A stretch of DNA of 64,000 nt, taken from the NCBI RefSeq assembly GCF_000014445.1, contig NC_008531.1, forward strand, positions 27,501 through 91,500, given 5' to 3'. A program made the translations under genes and the position numbers. The notes under the pieces were generated by a model. That model worked only from the letters and a program-made list of their open reading frames with translations, was not told the origin of the DNA and made no database searches. The stretch comes from Leuconostoc mesenteroides subsp. mesenteroides ATCC 8293. GTDB taxonomy: Bacteria > Bacillota > Bacilli > Lactobacillales > Lactobacillaceae. Below, one piece after another: positions 6,193-15,842 of this stretch. How positions within the stretch are numbered: position 1 is the stretch's first letter; each line of letters opens with the position of its first letter.

Positions 6193-8382
6193 ATGAAAAA
6201 ATATTTAAAAAATATTTGGCATGAAACTTTGGCGCCAAAAAATTGGATTAAACAGCTGAATACTCGTACAGGTTTTTTTACGTGGACGGTTGTATTATTT
6301 ACGTTAAAAACAATTTTGGCATATGGTGCTGATTTTTATTGGTTACATGTCTCCGACCCTTTGCAGATATTCTTGATGCTAGTCAATCCAATCGGGTTTA
6401 CGATAATTATCTTTAGTATTGCGTTATTTATTAAGCCTAAGCAATTATACTATGGTGCATTGATTTTACTTGATGCCGCAATGACCGGCCTACTATATTT
6501 AAATGTGATTTATTTTCGTGAGTTTTCTGATTTTATGTCAGTTAACACAATGTTGGGATACAGTTCGGTTAATCAGGGTGGAAAAGCAGCTGGAGCAATT
6601 GCGTTTGGGATTCATGATGTATTTTTCTGGATTGATATTATCATCCTGATTGGCTTATTCTTAGCGCGAAAGATTCATTTTGATAGTCGTCCAATGATGC
6701 GGTTACAACCATTTAAAATTTTAACCATCGGTGTATTTATTTTTATGGCCAATCTATTGTTGGCTGACTTGAATCGCCCACAATTACTGGTTCGGCAGTT
6801 CGATCGAGAGTACATGGTTAAATACCTTGGTATAGGACCGTTTACAATTTATGATGCCATCAATACATATCAAACTAGTCAAATCCGAAAAACGGCTACG
6901 CCATCAGAATTGACAGCTGTGCAAAACTACATTAAGAAAAACTATGCTGCGATTAATCCTAAATTTTACGGAAAAGCTAAGGGAAAGAATGTAATCGTCA
7001 TTCATCTGGAAAGCTTTCAACAAATGTCGATTGATCGAAAAATAAACGGGCAGGAAGTCACACCATTTTTGAATAGTCTTTACCACAGTAAGTCAACCAT
7101 TGCTTTTGATAATTTTTTCAATCAAGTTGGGCAGGGAAAAACGTCAGATGCAGAAAATATGTTAGAAACGTCTACATTTGGTTTGCCCCAGGGGTCTTTG
7201 TTTACTAAATTGGGTGATGATCAGACTTTCCAAGCGATGCCAGCAATTTTGAATCAACGGGCCGGCTATTCCAGTGCAGTATTCCATGGTAATATGGGTT
7301 CATTCTGGAATCGTAGTACAGTTTATAAACGAATGGGTTATCAAAATTGGGTTTCAGGTGATTATTTCGATATTACTGGAAAAAAGGCAACTTCTTGGGG
7401 TCTGAAGGATAAGTTGTTATTTCATAATTCAGTACCTTATTTGGAACGGCTACAACAACCATTCTATGCTAAATATTTAACAGTAACTAATCACACACCG
7501 TTTACTCTAGATAAACAAGATCAAGACCCTAATTTCCAAACGAGCAATACTGGATCAAAATTAGTTGATAATTATTTCATTACTAATCATTATCTTGATC
7601 AATCTGTGAAAGAATTTTTTGCTTATCTGAAAAAATCGGGCTTATATAAAAATACAGCTGTTGTTTTGTACGGTGATCACTATGGTATTTCGAACACAGA
7701 TGCCTCTTATTTAGCTTCAATATTAGGAAAAGACTCTGACGACTGGACTGATCTAGATAATGCAAACCTTCAGCGCGTACCATTTATTGTTCATATTCCG
7801 GGAATGAAAAACGGTTATGTTGACCATACTTATGGTGGTGAAATTGATGTGGCCCCAACGATAGAACATTTATTGGGCATTAGTACGAAACGTTACATTC
7901 AATTCGGGCAGGATTTATTGAGTAAAAATCATAAGCAAATTGTCGTATTTCGAAATAAAGACTGGATAACGCCAGAATATGCCAGTCTATCGGGAAGAAT
8001 ATGGAATACTAAGACAGGGCAAGAGATTACAACTCCAGGTAAGGCATTGCAGGCCAAGGTTGATAAAATTCAAGCATATGTAAATAAAAAGTTATCCATG
8101 TCAGATAACTTAAATCAAAAAAACTTACTTAAATTCTATACACCTGAAGGCTTCAAGACAGTCAAGGCCAATAGTTTTGACTACAGTAAAGAAGCGACCA
8201 TTAAACGACTGAAGAAACAAAATAAAAAATTGGGAACAAAATCAACAAGTTTGTTTGCTCAAAATGGTAATAAGTCGACATTGAGTGATTATATTACTGA
8301 TGCACCGGAAGTTGATGATGAAACGACAGATACAACCAGATTATTGCCACGAAATGCGGATGATTGGAGTAACGACGAATAA
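6193..8382 (+). CDS. LtaS-like lipoteichoic acid synthase / sulfatase-family phosphoglycerol transferase
   Basis: This enzyme of about 730 residues has five N-terminal membrane segments (first 215 residues) and an extracellular sulfatase-type domain. Catalytic features of the LtaS family are visible: VIHLESFQQ (metal-binding Glu near 271), GQGKTSDAE (nucleophile Thr near 317) and VLYGDHYGI (metal-binding Asp-His near 495). It should polymerise glycerophosphate from phosphatidylglycerol onto a glycolipid anchor. I prefer the start at 6193 (MKKYLKNIW) over the ATG at 6118, which would include the promoter. The downstream glycosyltransferase may contribute to the anchor or decorate the polymer. 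Confidence 0.9.
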   Translation: MKKYLKNIWHETLAPKNWIKQLNTRTGFFTWTVVLFTLKTILAYGADFYWLHVSDPLQIFLMLVNPIGFTIIIFSIALFIKPKQLYYGALILLDAAMTGLLYLNVIYFREFSDFMSVNTMLGYSSVNQGGKAAGAIAFGIHDVFFWIDIIILIGLFLARKIHFDSRPMMRLQPFKILTIGVFIFMANLLLADLNRPQLLVRQFDREYMVKYLGIGPFTIYDAINTYQTSQIRKTATPSELTAVQNYIKKNYAAINPKFYGKAKGKNVIVIHLESFQQMSIDRKINGQEVTPFLNSLYHSKSTIAFDNFFNQVGQGKTSDAENMLETSTFGLPQGSLFTKLGDDQTFQAMPAILNQRAGYSSAVFHGNMGSFWNRSTVYKRMGYQNWVSGDYFDITGKKATSWGLKDKLLFHNSVPYLERLQQPFYAKYLTVTNHTPFTLDKQDQDPNFQTSNTGSKLVDNYFITNHYLDQSVKEFFAYLKKSGLYKNTAVVLYGDHYGISNTDASYLASILGKDSDDWTDLDNANLQRVPFIVHIPGMKNGYVDHTYGGEIDVAPTIEHLLGISTKRYIQFGQDLLSKNHKQIVVFRNKDWITPEYASLSGRIWNTKTGQEITTPGKALQAKVDKIQAYVNKKLSMSDNLNQKNLLKFYTPEGFKTVKANSFDYSKEATIKRLKKQNKKLGTKSTSLFAQNGNKSTLSDYITDAPEVDDETTDTTRLLPRNADDWSNDE

Positions 8383-8435
8383 TTTTTTAGAAATCAACCT
8401 GTCGTGATGACGGGAATATAAATTTGGAGTAATAT

Positions 8436-9497
8436 ATGGCAAAAATTTTAATTGCGCTCGAAAATATTGAACTCGGGGGAATGAAGCGAGCAACAACTGT
8501 CGTCGGTAATGCATTGGCAGCAAGCCATGAAGTTACCTATTATAGTTTTTCTGATTTACCACCGTTTTATGGATTGTCAGCACCTTTAGTTGTTGCTTCG
8601 CCCGCGCTACGTCTAACAAGTGAATCGCATCCATTTAAAAGATACGCCCAAGCTATTGAAAATTTCTCACTTTTAGCACAGCGCTATGATGTGGTTATTT
8701 TAGCAGGTGGACTACTATCCAGTTTTGCAGCTGTTTTGAAACCAAAGTTGCCACGTACAAAACTGCTTGGGTGGATGCATAACAACATTACGACTTATAG
8801 AGATCAATACTATGCAATGATGCGCGAGGAATTTATAGCTGGCTTACGTGTTTTAGATGCGGTAGTGGTACTAACTGATTTTGATTTAGGTGGCTTTAAA
8901 AAATACAATGAACGTACGGTTAAAATTTGGAACCCTTTGACAATTGCACCTAAAGGCCCTTCTAAATTGGAGAAACACATTATATCGTTTACGGCACGTA
9001 TTGCTATTCAACACAAAGGAATTGATTTTGCTGTACAATTGGCCACTAAATTACCGGATGATTGGCAATTAGCAATTGCCGGGGGTGGGATGCAGGAGGA
9101 TATGGAAACCTTTGAGCAATTAATCAATGAGTACGGGGCGCATGAAAAAATAATATATCGTGGTCCATTGAAAGATAATGAATTGCGTGACCATTATCGT
9201 AACTCAAGTTTATTTCTGCAAACATCACGCTGGGAAGGATTACCGCTTGTCCTAGTTGAGGCAATGAGTTTTGGTTTGCCAATTATCGCTATGAGACAGA
9301 CAGGGTCCGCAGAAGTATTAAAAGAGGGTGAATTTGGGGTTTTGATAGAGAACGGTGACATTGATGGGGCAGCTATAGCGATTCAACGGCTAATCAACAG
9401 TCGTCAGCAGCAACTTGATTTAGCAGAAAAGTCCTTAAATCGTGTTCGTGATTTTCAAATCGAACCCATTTTGAAACAATGGGAAGCTTTATTTTAA
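8436..9497 (+). CDS. Glycosyltransferase family 4 protein
   Basis: This 353-residue cytosolic enzyme has a GT-B fold layout. The C-terminal GT4 signature is clear: SRWEGLPLVLVEAMSFGLPIIA (residues about 266-287, EX7E-type donor site), preceded by SFTARIAIQHKGIDFA. The ribosome site TTGGAG stands before the ATG. It follows the LtaS-like gene by 53 bases without a terminator, so a joint role in teichoic acid or surface glycan synthesis is likely. Donor and acceptor sugars are unknown. Confidence 0.85.
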   Translation: MAKILIALENIELGGMKRATTVVGNALAASHEVTYYSFSDLPPFYGLSAPLVVASPALRLTSESHPFKRYAQAIENFSLLAQRYDVVILAGGLLSSFAAVLKPKLPRTKLLGWMHNNITTYRDQYYAMMREEFIAGLRVLDAVVVLTDFDLGGFKKYNERTVKIWNPLTIAPKGPSKLEKHIISFTARIAIQHKGIDFAVQLATKLPDDWQLAIAGGGMQEDMETFEQLINEYGAHEKIIYRGPLKDNELRDHYRNSSLFLQTSRWEGLPLVLVEAMSFGLPIIAMRQTGSAEVLKEGEFGVLIENGDIDGAAIAIQRLINSRQQQLDLAEKSLNRVRDFQIEPILKQWEALF

Positions 9498-9515
9498 TTA
9501 TTATATAGATATTTG

Positions 9516-9543
9516 TTGACAAGTAACTTGACAACTATATAAT
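9516..9543 (+). promoter_or_regulatory. Promoter and repeat operator of MerR gene
   Basis: -35 TTGACA (9516), 16 bp, -10 TATAAT (9538). The spacer contains a second TTGACAA, and the whole element matches the one at 1873-1900 (pattern TTGNCAA-N5-TTGACAA-N-TATATAA). Confidence 0.65.
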
Positions 9544-9564
9544 ATTAACTTAGAGGTCTAATTC

Positions 9565-10005
9565 ATGGACAATCGCAGCACCATTCATAAAAAAACAGCA
9601 TTCGATAAGTTACAATTCGGCATTGGTGATCTTGCGCGGATGACAGGCGTGTCTACCCGACAACTGCGTTATTGGGAAAAACAAGGTTACGTTAAGGCAC
9701 TGGACCGTAATGACGATCAAGAATCCCGCTTATATGGCTTTCGTGCATTCTTAAAGGTTAGCATTATTAAGCAACACATTGATGATGGCGATACCTTGCG
9801 TACAGCAGTGATTCATGCTAATGAACACATTGACAGTGCAATGATTACAAAGCATATTATGAAACAAGCATTTCAGGGCCTAGAAGACTTTCAAGGTACT
9901 GTGGCAGTAAATATGGGTTACTTTGATGACGACGAGACACAATTGCTATACGTATTTTTAGAGGATGGTAAAGCCAAGTATCGCGTTGTCGATAGTAAAA
10001 AATGA
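9565..10005 (+). CDS. MerR family transcriptional regulator
   Basis: This 146-residue protein has an N-terminal MerR winged helix (IGDLARMTGVSTRQLRYWEKQGYV, residues about 20-43) followed by a short helical part and a beta-rich tail with no metal-binding cysteines. It resembles the GlnR/TnrA-like and stress-type small MerR regulators; no glnA follows, so a classical GlnR role is not shown. Its own promoter has a repeat that recurs upstream of the MFS gene at 2109. Autoregulation and control of that exporter are inferred. Confidence 0.85.
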   Translation: MDNRSTIHKKTAFDKLQFGIGDLARMTGVSTRQLRYWEKQGYVKALDRNDDQESRLYGFRAFLKVSIIKQHIDDGDTLRTAVIHANEHIDSAMITKHIMKQAFQGLEDFQGTVAVNMGYFDDDETQLLYVFLEDGKAKYRVVDSKK

Positions 10006-10030
10006 TTGTCAAACAGACAGTCATTTTTTA
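10002..10030 (+). terminator. Terminator after MerR gene
   Basis: ATGATTGTC and GACAGTCAT pair (one G-T) around AAACA, followed by a T run. Confidence 0.8.
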
Positions 10031-10087
10031 TTATGTATACTCACATTTCTGTGTTGGGCAACTGAATGAAAATAGCGAATTAGATAT

Positions 10088-10981
10088 ATGAAAAAGTGGC
10101 AGTATAATTTTATAATAACATCCCAGAATTCTGGCCAAACTGTTAAGGAACTATTGATAAAATGGTACGTGCCACAAAGGATTCGCGGCGCTTTGCGAAT
10201 TAAAAAGCATTTTAGTGTGAACAATATTATTGTACCTACCAACTATGAATTACGAACAGGGGATCAGTTGCAGCTTAATTTCGATGCAGATGACTTTCGT
10301 ACTAGTGAATCAAATTATCTACCCAACCATCAGAAGTCGGTAAATATCATTTTTGAAAATAAAGACTTGGTTGTTATTGATAAACCTGCAGGAATGAAAA
10401 TGCATCCGCATTCGCCAACGGAAACTGATACTTTGTTGAACTATTTAGCAGGTGAGTTTATTCAGCGAAAGGTCAGTGATCAGCCTTATATGGTTCACAG
10501 GATAGATCGAGCAACTTCAGGTTTAGTAATTGTAGCAAAGAACCCCGTCGTGGTACCAATTCTAGATAGAATGTTAGCAGATAAACGGATTGTACGAACT
10601 TATGTAACGTGGGTTAGTGGCGTCGTGCAAGATAATCATGGTACAATCGCAAAACCGATAGGAATCGACGCTCGAGATGATCGAAAACGTGCCGTTGACG
10701 GGAAAGAAGCCCAAGTGGCGATGACACATTGGTGGCGAATGCATACGGTGTTTTGCAGTTCATTACTACGGGTGCAATTAAGTACGGGGCGCATGCATCA
10801 GATACGCGTGCACTTAGCTAGTATAGGACACCCTATTGTTGGGGATGAACTATACGGTGGAGTATACAATGGCCGTATGCTGCTACATTCAGCAACCATA
10901 AAAATACCATTGCCGTTTGATGAGGGAGTAAGAATGATTACAGGACCACTCCCAAGCGATTTTCCAAGACAGCTACGATAA
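10088..10981 (+). CDS. RluA/RluD family pseudouridine synthase
   Basis: This 297-residue enzyme has the RluA-family active site HRIDRATSGLV (residues about 137-147, Asp nucleophile) and the later segment GRMHQIRVHLASIGHPIVGDELYGG. The N-terminal 70 residues look like an S4-type RNA-binding part. It should modify uridines in 23S rRNA or tRNA. The start at 10088 lacks a good Shine-Dalgarno. It is monocistronic, with a long hairpin terminator after it. Confidence 0.92.
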   Translation: MKKWQYNFIITSQNSGQTVKELLIKWYVPQRIRGALRIKKHFSVNNIIVPTNYELRTGDQLQLNFDADDFRTSESNYLPNHQKSVNIIFENKDLVVIDKPAGMKMHPHSPTETDTLLNYLAGEFIQRKVSDQPYMVHRIDRATSGLVIVAKNPVVVPILDRMLADKRIVRTYVTWVSGVVQDNHGTIAKPIGIDARDDRKRAVDGKEAQVAMTHWWRMHTVFCSSLLRVQLSTGRMHQIRVHLASIGHPIVGDELYGGVYNGRMLLHSATIKIPLPFDEGVRMITGPLPSDFPRQLR

Positions 10982-10989
10982 GCAACACA

Positions 10990-11024
10990 AAAAGACGAAC
11001 ACTTGAATGAGTGTTCGTCTTTTT
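10990..11024. terminator. Bidirectional terminator
   Basis: AAAAGACGAACACT and AGTGTTCGTCTTTT pair across TGAATG between the pseudouridine synthase and the convergent aquaporin gene. Confidence 0.9.
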
Positions 11025-11054
11025 ATCTGACATCATTATTTGACTAAGATGAAA

Positions 11055-11807
11055 TTATGCTTTTTTAGTTTCTTTAACTTCTTTTGGTGTGCTTGCAACT
11101 TCTTCCTTTTTATCAAGGAAGTTAGCGGCAAATGCTGCCAATGCACCACCAAGTAAGTCAGCAACTAGGTAAACCCATACATGAGTAAGTGCTTTACCTT
11201 GAACAAAAATTGCTGGGGCTAATGCACGTGCTGGGTTGAATGCACCACCAGTAATTGGTAATACAACAACAATTAATACGGCCAACCAGATACCGATAAT
11301 AAATGGTGCTGGTACGTTATTCAACTTAGTAACAATTGCGATTACCAAAACGAACAAGAATGTTAATACAAGTTCAAATGCAAATGCATACCAACCTGAA
11401 CCATCAGAGAAGTTTGTTTGTCCAAGACCAGCTAAGGATACGAATTGTTTTACGGTCATTGATTGACCAGACAAAGCAGTAGTTACAGTTGATGATTTCA
11501 GGTAAGCTGTTACACCGCCATAGACAGCAGCAGAAGCAACAATAGCACCAAGTAATTGTGCAATCACATAGCCAATAAATGTCACCCATGGTAAACGCTT
11601 TTGAATAGCCATTGCCAATGAAACGGCAGGGTTAAAGTGTCCACCTGAAATATGACCAAAGGCATAGATGGCAACGGCTAATGAAAGACCGAATGCCAAA
11701 CCGACAGTGATGGCCGATTGTGTTGTAGCAGCTGAATAAACAACGCTACCAGTTCCAAAGAACACTAGCATAAATGTTCCAAGGAATTCTGCGATATACT
11801 TACGCAT
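11055..11807 (-). CDS. Aquaporin / glycerol facilitator family channel (MIP)
   Basis: This 250-residue membrane protein has six membrane segments and both NPA boxes (HFNPAVS near residue 57 and AFNPARA near 190), the signature of MIP channels. Residues around the filter (Ala-Phe-Asn-Pro-Ala-Arg) look nearer to water or small-solute aquaporins than to GlpF with NPARD, but LAB members often pass glycerol, lactic acid or peroxide too. The C-terminus is charged and Lys/Glu-rich. It has a GGAG-type ribosome site before 11807 and stands alone. Confidence 0.92.
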   Translation of the reverse strand: MRKYIAEFLGTFMLVFFGTGSVVYSAATTQSAITVGLAFGLSLAVAIYAFGHISGGHFNPAVSLAMAIQKRLPWVTFIGYVIAQLLGAIVASAAVYGGVTAYLKSSTVTTALSGQSMTVKQFVSLAGLGQTNFSDGSGWYAFAFELVLTFLFVLVIAIVTKLNNVPAPFIIGIWLAVLIVVVLPITGGAFNPARALAPAIFVQGKALTHVWVYLVADLLGGALAAFAANFLDKKEEVASTPKEVKETKKA

Positions 11808-11899
11808 GAAATTTCTCCTTATATGTATGTAAAATTACCAATATCTACTATTATACACTCTTAGATTAACTGGTTGTTAAATATTAAGGAAAGGTATAA

Positions 11900-13951
11900 C
11901 TAATGCTTTAATAATAATGCATTAATTGCAACAATGATTGTGGACAGTGACATAATTAATGCGGCAATCATTGGGTTTAGCATTATACCAGCAAATGCCA
12001 ACACACCGGCAGCTAAAGGAATAGCAATAATGTTGTAACTAGCTCCCCACCACAGGTTTTGCACTTGTTTAGTATTGCTACGCTTAGCTAGATTAATAAA
12101 GTCAATAATTTTTGATAACTGATCAGCTATTAATATAGCATCAGCGGAAGCATGCGCTACTTCCGTTCCAACACCGATGGCAATACTTAAATTAGCTTGA
12201 GCTAAGGCTGGGGCATCATTAATACCATCACCAATCATCATTGTCGTACCATGTTGTTGATACTCTGAAACCAGATTGATTTTGTCTTGAGGGGATACTT
12301 GTGAATGGATATCTGTTATTTTTAACTCGTCAGCAATCTGTTTAGCAGCCAATTCGTTGTCACCTGTAATCATAACAGGTGTGATCCCTTGGTTCAATAA
12401 GGTGCGAATAAAGGCAGGAGCTGATTCTTTGAGATGGTCCCCCTGTGCTATTGCAGCTATAACGCGTCCCTCTTCCAATAAGTAAGAGATTGAGCCTTCC
12501 GTTTGTAGTGGCGTAAAAGTAATATGATTTTGTTTGAGATATTTTGCCGAAGCAAGTGTATATAATTGATCATCTATTTTACCACGTACACCATAACCGG
12601 CAATGTTTTCTACGTGTGATGCTTGTATTTTTGGCGCGTGTTGTTCTTTTGCGTAGTTAACAATGGATTGCGCAAGTGGGTGGGTAGATTGCTGGTCTAA
12701 TGCGCTCATAATTCCTAGTGCTTTACTTTGATCAAAGTCATAGACACTAAAGTGCTGTACAGTAAATTTTCCAGTTGTTAATGTACCAGTTTTATCCATC
12801 AAAGCAAACTTTAAATGATTTGCTGCCACTAGTGCTTTACGATTTTTGATTAATATGCCTTCTTTTGCTGCAATCGCCTTTGTTCGATTGATGACCAAAG
12901 GTACTGCTAGACCCAAAGCATGGGGGCAGGCAATGACTAACACAGTTGCGGCAATATTAACTGCAAAACCTAGTCCGCGTAGTGGCGTCCAAATAAGTAG
13001 AGAACCAATAGCAAATAATAGAGCCACCCAAAACAACCATGCTGCGACTTTGTCTGCTAGTGTTTCAGCGCGTGATTTCTTATCTTGAGAAGATAGTAAG
13101 GTTTCTTTTAGCTGGCCAATAAATGAATCATCCCCAACAGTCGTTAATTTGACATCGAGCGTACCATTACCATTAATGGTACCACCAACCACTTGAGAAC
13201 CTATTTTCTTTTCGACTAGTCGACTTTCACCAGTCATTAAAGATTCATCAACCTGGCTTACACCTTCAACTACGGTACCATCAGCAGGGAAAGATTCACC
13301 AGCCAACACACGAACAATCATGTTTGATTTTAGTGTGTCAATAGGCATATCCATCAACATATCATTATGTTTGACATGAGCAATGTTTGGCATTAATTCG
13401 CGTAACTTAGCCGTCGCATCTCCGGCTTGCATGGTCACAGACATCTCAATTCGGTGACCTAGAAGCATAATAACATTTAGTGTTGCAAATTCCCAAAAGA
13501 AATCCATAACGTGAACATGAAATAGTTGCGTCGATAGAACCGCGTAAATAGAATACCAAAAAGTAACATTCAGTCCGACGGTAATTAAGCTCATCATAGC
13601 GGGCTTTTTAGTACGAAATTCAGCGCGCGCACCATCCCAAAAAGGTTTGGAACCAATGAAGTAGAGGAGGGTAGATAATAGCGCAGATACCCAAGAACTG
13701 CCAGGAAAAGTAAAAGTAAATGGCAAATGGATACCCATGAAGGGTGTGATAATGATGATTGGAAGCATTAAGAAAAAAGCCCACCAAAAACGGCGTTTCA
13801 TGTCTGACATATCCATACTGTCCATGCCGGCATGAGAAGTGTGTTCATGACTGGACATTTCCATATGATCGTGGTTCATGCTTGACATGTCATGGTGCTC
13901 ATGTGATGTATTTTTATTTGTCATATTCATGTGATCATGGTTCATAGTCAT
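11900..13951 (-). CDS. copB: CopB-type copper-transporting P1B ATPase
   Basis: This 683-residue pump has a His/Met-rich N-terminal tail (repeated HDHM and HEH motifs, residues 1-48), the CPH metal motif of CopB-type P1B ATPases near residue 341 in place of CPC, the phosphorylation site DKTGTLT (Asp near 385), TGES and a GDGINDAP hinge. This group exports copper or silver. Its start overlaps the copY stop (AATGA), so copY and copB are one translationally coupled operon. No CopZ chaperone or CopA importer lies beside it. Confidence 0.93.
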   Translation of the reverse strand: MTMNHDHMNMTNKNTSHEHHDMSSMNHDHMEMSSHEHTSHAGMDSMDMSDMKRRFWWAFFLMLPIIIITPFMGIHLPFTFTFPGSSWVSALLSTLLYFIGSKPFWDGARAEFRTKKPAMMSLITVGLNVTFWYSIYAVLSTQLFHVHVMDFFWEFATLNVIMLLGHRIEMSVTMQAGDATAKLRELMPNIAHVKHNDMLMDMPIDTLKSNMIVRVLAGESFPADGTVVEGVSQVDESLMTGESRLVEKKIGSQVVGGTINGNGTLDVKLTTVGDDSFIGQLKETLLSSQDKKSRAETLADKVAAWLFWVALLFAIGSLLIWTPLRGLGFAVNIAATVLVIACPHALGLAVPLVINRTKAIAAKEGILIKNRKALVAANHLKFALMDKTGTLTTGKFTVQHFSVYDFDQSKALGIMSALDQQSTHPLAQSIVNYAKEQHAPKIQASHVENIAGYGVRGKIDDQLYTLASAKYLKQNHITFTPLQTEGSISYLLEEGRVIAAIAQGDHLKESAPAFIRTLLNQGITPVMITGDNELAAKQIADELKITDIHSQVSPQDKINLVSEYQQHGTTMMIGDGINDAPALAQANLSIAIGVGTEVAHASADAILIADQLSKIIDFINLAKRSNTKQVQNLWWGASYNIIAIPLAAGVLAFAGIMLNPMIAALIMSLSTIIVAINALLLKH

Positions 13952-14373
13952 TTACAATCCTCACAGTTTTCGGGTAGACAGTTACAAGCAATGCTTTCCG
14001 GGGCATTTTTCACTTTTTGTGCTAGTAACGCTTGTAGTTTGACAATGTCTGATTGAGATAAGGTCATGTCAGCAAGTACATCCACTAATGTGTGGCCTAT
14101 ACACATGGCACACATATCGTCGATTGTGGCACGTAGTGTTTGGGTCATCGTTTCATGTTCACCTACAGTTGGTGTGTATAATCGATTGCGTGTAGCACCA
14201 TCTGTACGTAACAATCCTTTTTTTAGTATTCGGTTGATCAGCGTTTTAACCGTTGATGGCTGCCAATCTTTCTGGTTATGCATAATATGAATGATTTGAT
14301 TGGTGGTAGCTTCACCTAACGTCCATATCACACGCATTATTTCCCATTCACTTGTTGTTAGTAATTTATTCAT
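13948..14373 (-). CDS. copY: CopY/BlaI-type copper-responsive repressor
   Basis: This 141-residue protein has the BlaI/CopY winged helix (EWEIMRVIWTLGEATTNQII, then WQPSTVKTLINRILKKG) and ends with a Cys cluster CNCLPENCEDC. That is CxCx4CxxC, a small variant of the CopY CxCx4CxC metal site. A cop box lies just upstream of the start. Copper binding should release DNA and derepress copY-copB. Confidence 0.93.
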   Translation of the reverse strand: MNKLLTTSEWEIMRVIWTLGEATTNQIIHIMHNQKDWQPSTVKTLINRILKKGLLRTDGATRNRLYTPTVGEHETMTQTLRATIDDMCAMCIGHTLVDVLADMTLSQSDIVKLQALLAQKVKNAPESIACNCLPENCEDCK

Positions 14374-14383
14374 ACTTTTAGTC

Positions 14384-14393
14384 TACAACTGTA
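14384..14393. promoter_or_regulatory. cop box (CopY operator)
   Basis: TACAACTGTA matches the CopY operator TACANNTGTA exactly and lies 11 bases upstream of the copY start. Confidence 0.85.
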
Positions 14394-14438
14394 AACTAAA
14401 AAACACAACTATTTTGAATGCTTTATAAATAAAAATGA

Positions 14439-14474
14439 TTGACAAGACAAAGTGTACTGTGTATTATAGTACAC
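14439..14474 (+). promoter_or_regulatory. Promoter and YtrA-type operator
   Basis: -35 TTGACA (14439), 17 bp, -10 TATTAT (14462). GTGTACT (14452) and AGTACAC (14468) form an inverted repeat that covers the -10, like the operators of GntR/YtrA regulators, so the operon is probably autorepressed. Confidence 0.75.
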
Positions 14475-14574
14475 GTAGTACAGATATCATGGGGAACAAT
14501 GAAACACACAAAGGAACAGTTATTGATAGGACAATTTATAAAAACCTATCAAAATTTAATAAGGAAGTGCACAG

Positions 14575-14940
14575 ATGGCGCAAATTCAACGCAGTCAACC
14601 ATTATATGAGCAGTTAATGTGGCGTATTAAAGCGCAAATTGCGTCTGGTGTATTGCATATTGGTGATAAATTACCATCAGTCCGAGAAATGGCTTTAATT
14701 GAGGGATTAAATCCAAATACAGTGGCAAAGGCTTATAAGGCTCTTGAAACGCAAAATGTGATTGAAACGGTGACTGGTAAAGGTACTTTTGTTCGCGAAA
14801 ACGAGGGTATTGTAGATGATAAATTATTAGCACAATTACGTTTAAAAATGACCGAAATTGTTATTGAGGCCAAACGTGCATCTATTGATGCCAAGCAGCT
14901 ACATAGTTGGATTGAAGAATTATATGGAGAAATATCATGA
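14575..14940 (+). CDS. GntR family regulator, YtrA subfamily
   Basis: This 121-residue protein has the GntR winged helix (PLYEQLMWRIKAQIASG, then LPSVREMALIEGLNPNTVAKAY) and only a short C-terminal helix pair, the YtrA arrangement. It heads a five-gene operon with two ABC modules, and its stop overlaps the next start by four bases. In Bacillus such regulators respond to cell wall stress; here the GTGTACT/AGTACAC operator fits that type. The effector is unknown. Confidence 0.9.
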   Translation: MAQIQRSQPLYEQLMWRIKAQIASGVLHIGDKLPSVREMALIEGLNPNTVAKAYKALETQNVIETVTGKGTFVRENEGIVDDKLLAQLRLKMTEIVIEAKRASIDAKQLHSWIEELYGEIS

Positions 14941-15842
14941 GTTTAATTTTAGAAAATATTTCTAAAAAGATACACCATCATGCCATTCTAAATAATGCAA
15001 GCTTTGAACTCAAAGAGGGAGAAGTTGTTGGTCTAGTTGGGCGTAATGGTGCGGGGAAAACAACTTTATTTAGAACAATATCTGGGGAGATGCAAGCTGA
15101 TTTTGGTCGTATTGGTCTAGATAATAAAGATTATATGAAAACAATTGCAGTTCACGACCAATTATTTTATATTGATATGCCAGACAATTGGCTAGCATAT
15201 TACACACCAAAGCGGATTAAATCAATTTTATCTGTCGCTTATGTGAATTTTGATTCAGAATGGTACGATGAACGTTTGAATCAATTTGGACTAAACAATA
15301 ATAAACGTGTTCAAAATTACTCAAAAGGGATGAAAGCGTTGTTCACGATTATTGTCAGCTTCGCTAGCCGTGCCCAATATGTTTTATTAGATGAACCGCT
15401 TGATGGATTAGACGTATTAGTTCGAGATCAGGTAAAACAGTTAATTATTGACCGTGTTACAAAAAACAATACGACTGTTCTCATTGCGTCACATAATTTG
15501 GTTGAACTTGATACTTTAGTTGATCGTATTCTATTGCTAAAAGATGGTACAATTGATCGCGCATTTGCGATTGAAAATAATAAAAACATTAAAAAGTATC
15601 AACTGGCTTACGATGGGGATGTGATGCCAGAATTTCTAAGGAACAATGGGACGATCATTGCTCAGGTTGGTCATATTGTAACCATTGTGTTTGATAATTT
15701 TGATGAAGATATTGGTATTAAGTTAGCTGGATCGGATTTCAAGTTCATAGAAGAACTACCCATTAGCAGTGAAGACATATTCCGCGCGAGCTTTGCCAAC
15801 GAAGTATATGCTTGGCAGCAAGAATTAGGGGGTGAACAATGA
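14937..15842 (+). CDS. ABC transporter ATP-binding protein, YtrB-like
   Basis: This 301-residue ATPase has Walker A GRNGAGKTT (about residue 35), a signature motif degenerated to YSKGMK, and Walker B YVLLDEP. The Ser-Lys-Gly form is seen in YtrB-like proteins. The C-terminal 90 residues are an accessory domain. It overlaps the regulator upstream and the permease downstream by four bases each, so the three make a tight coupled unit. Confidence 0.9.
   Translation: MSLILENISKKIHHHAILNNASFELKEGEVVGLVGRNGAGKTTLFRTISGEMQADFGRIGLDNKDYMKTIAVHDQLFYIDMPDNWLAYYTPKRIKSILSVAYVNFDSEWYDERLNQFGLNNNKRVQNYSKGMKALFTIIVSFASRAQYVLLDEPLDGLDVLVRDQVKQLIIDRVTKNNTTVLIASHNLVELDTLVDRILLLKDGTIDRAFAIENNKNIKKYQLAYDGDVMPEFLRNNGTIIAQVGHIVTIVFDNFDEDIGIKLAGSDFKFIEELPISSEDIFRASFANEVYAWQQELGGEQ

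Noticed and set aside
14435-14617. ORF of 60 residues before the GntR regulator
   Set aside because: It covers the promoter and operator and overlaps the regulator start out of frame.
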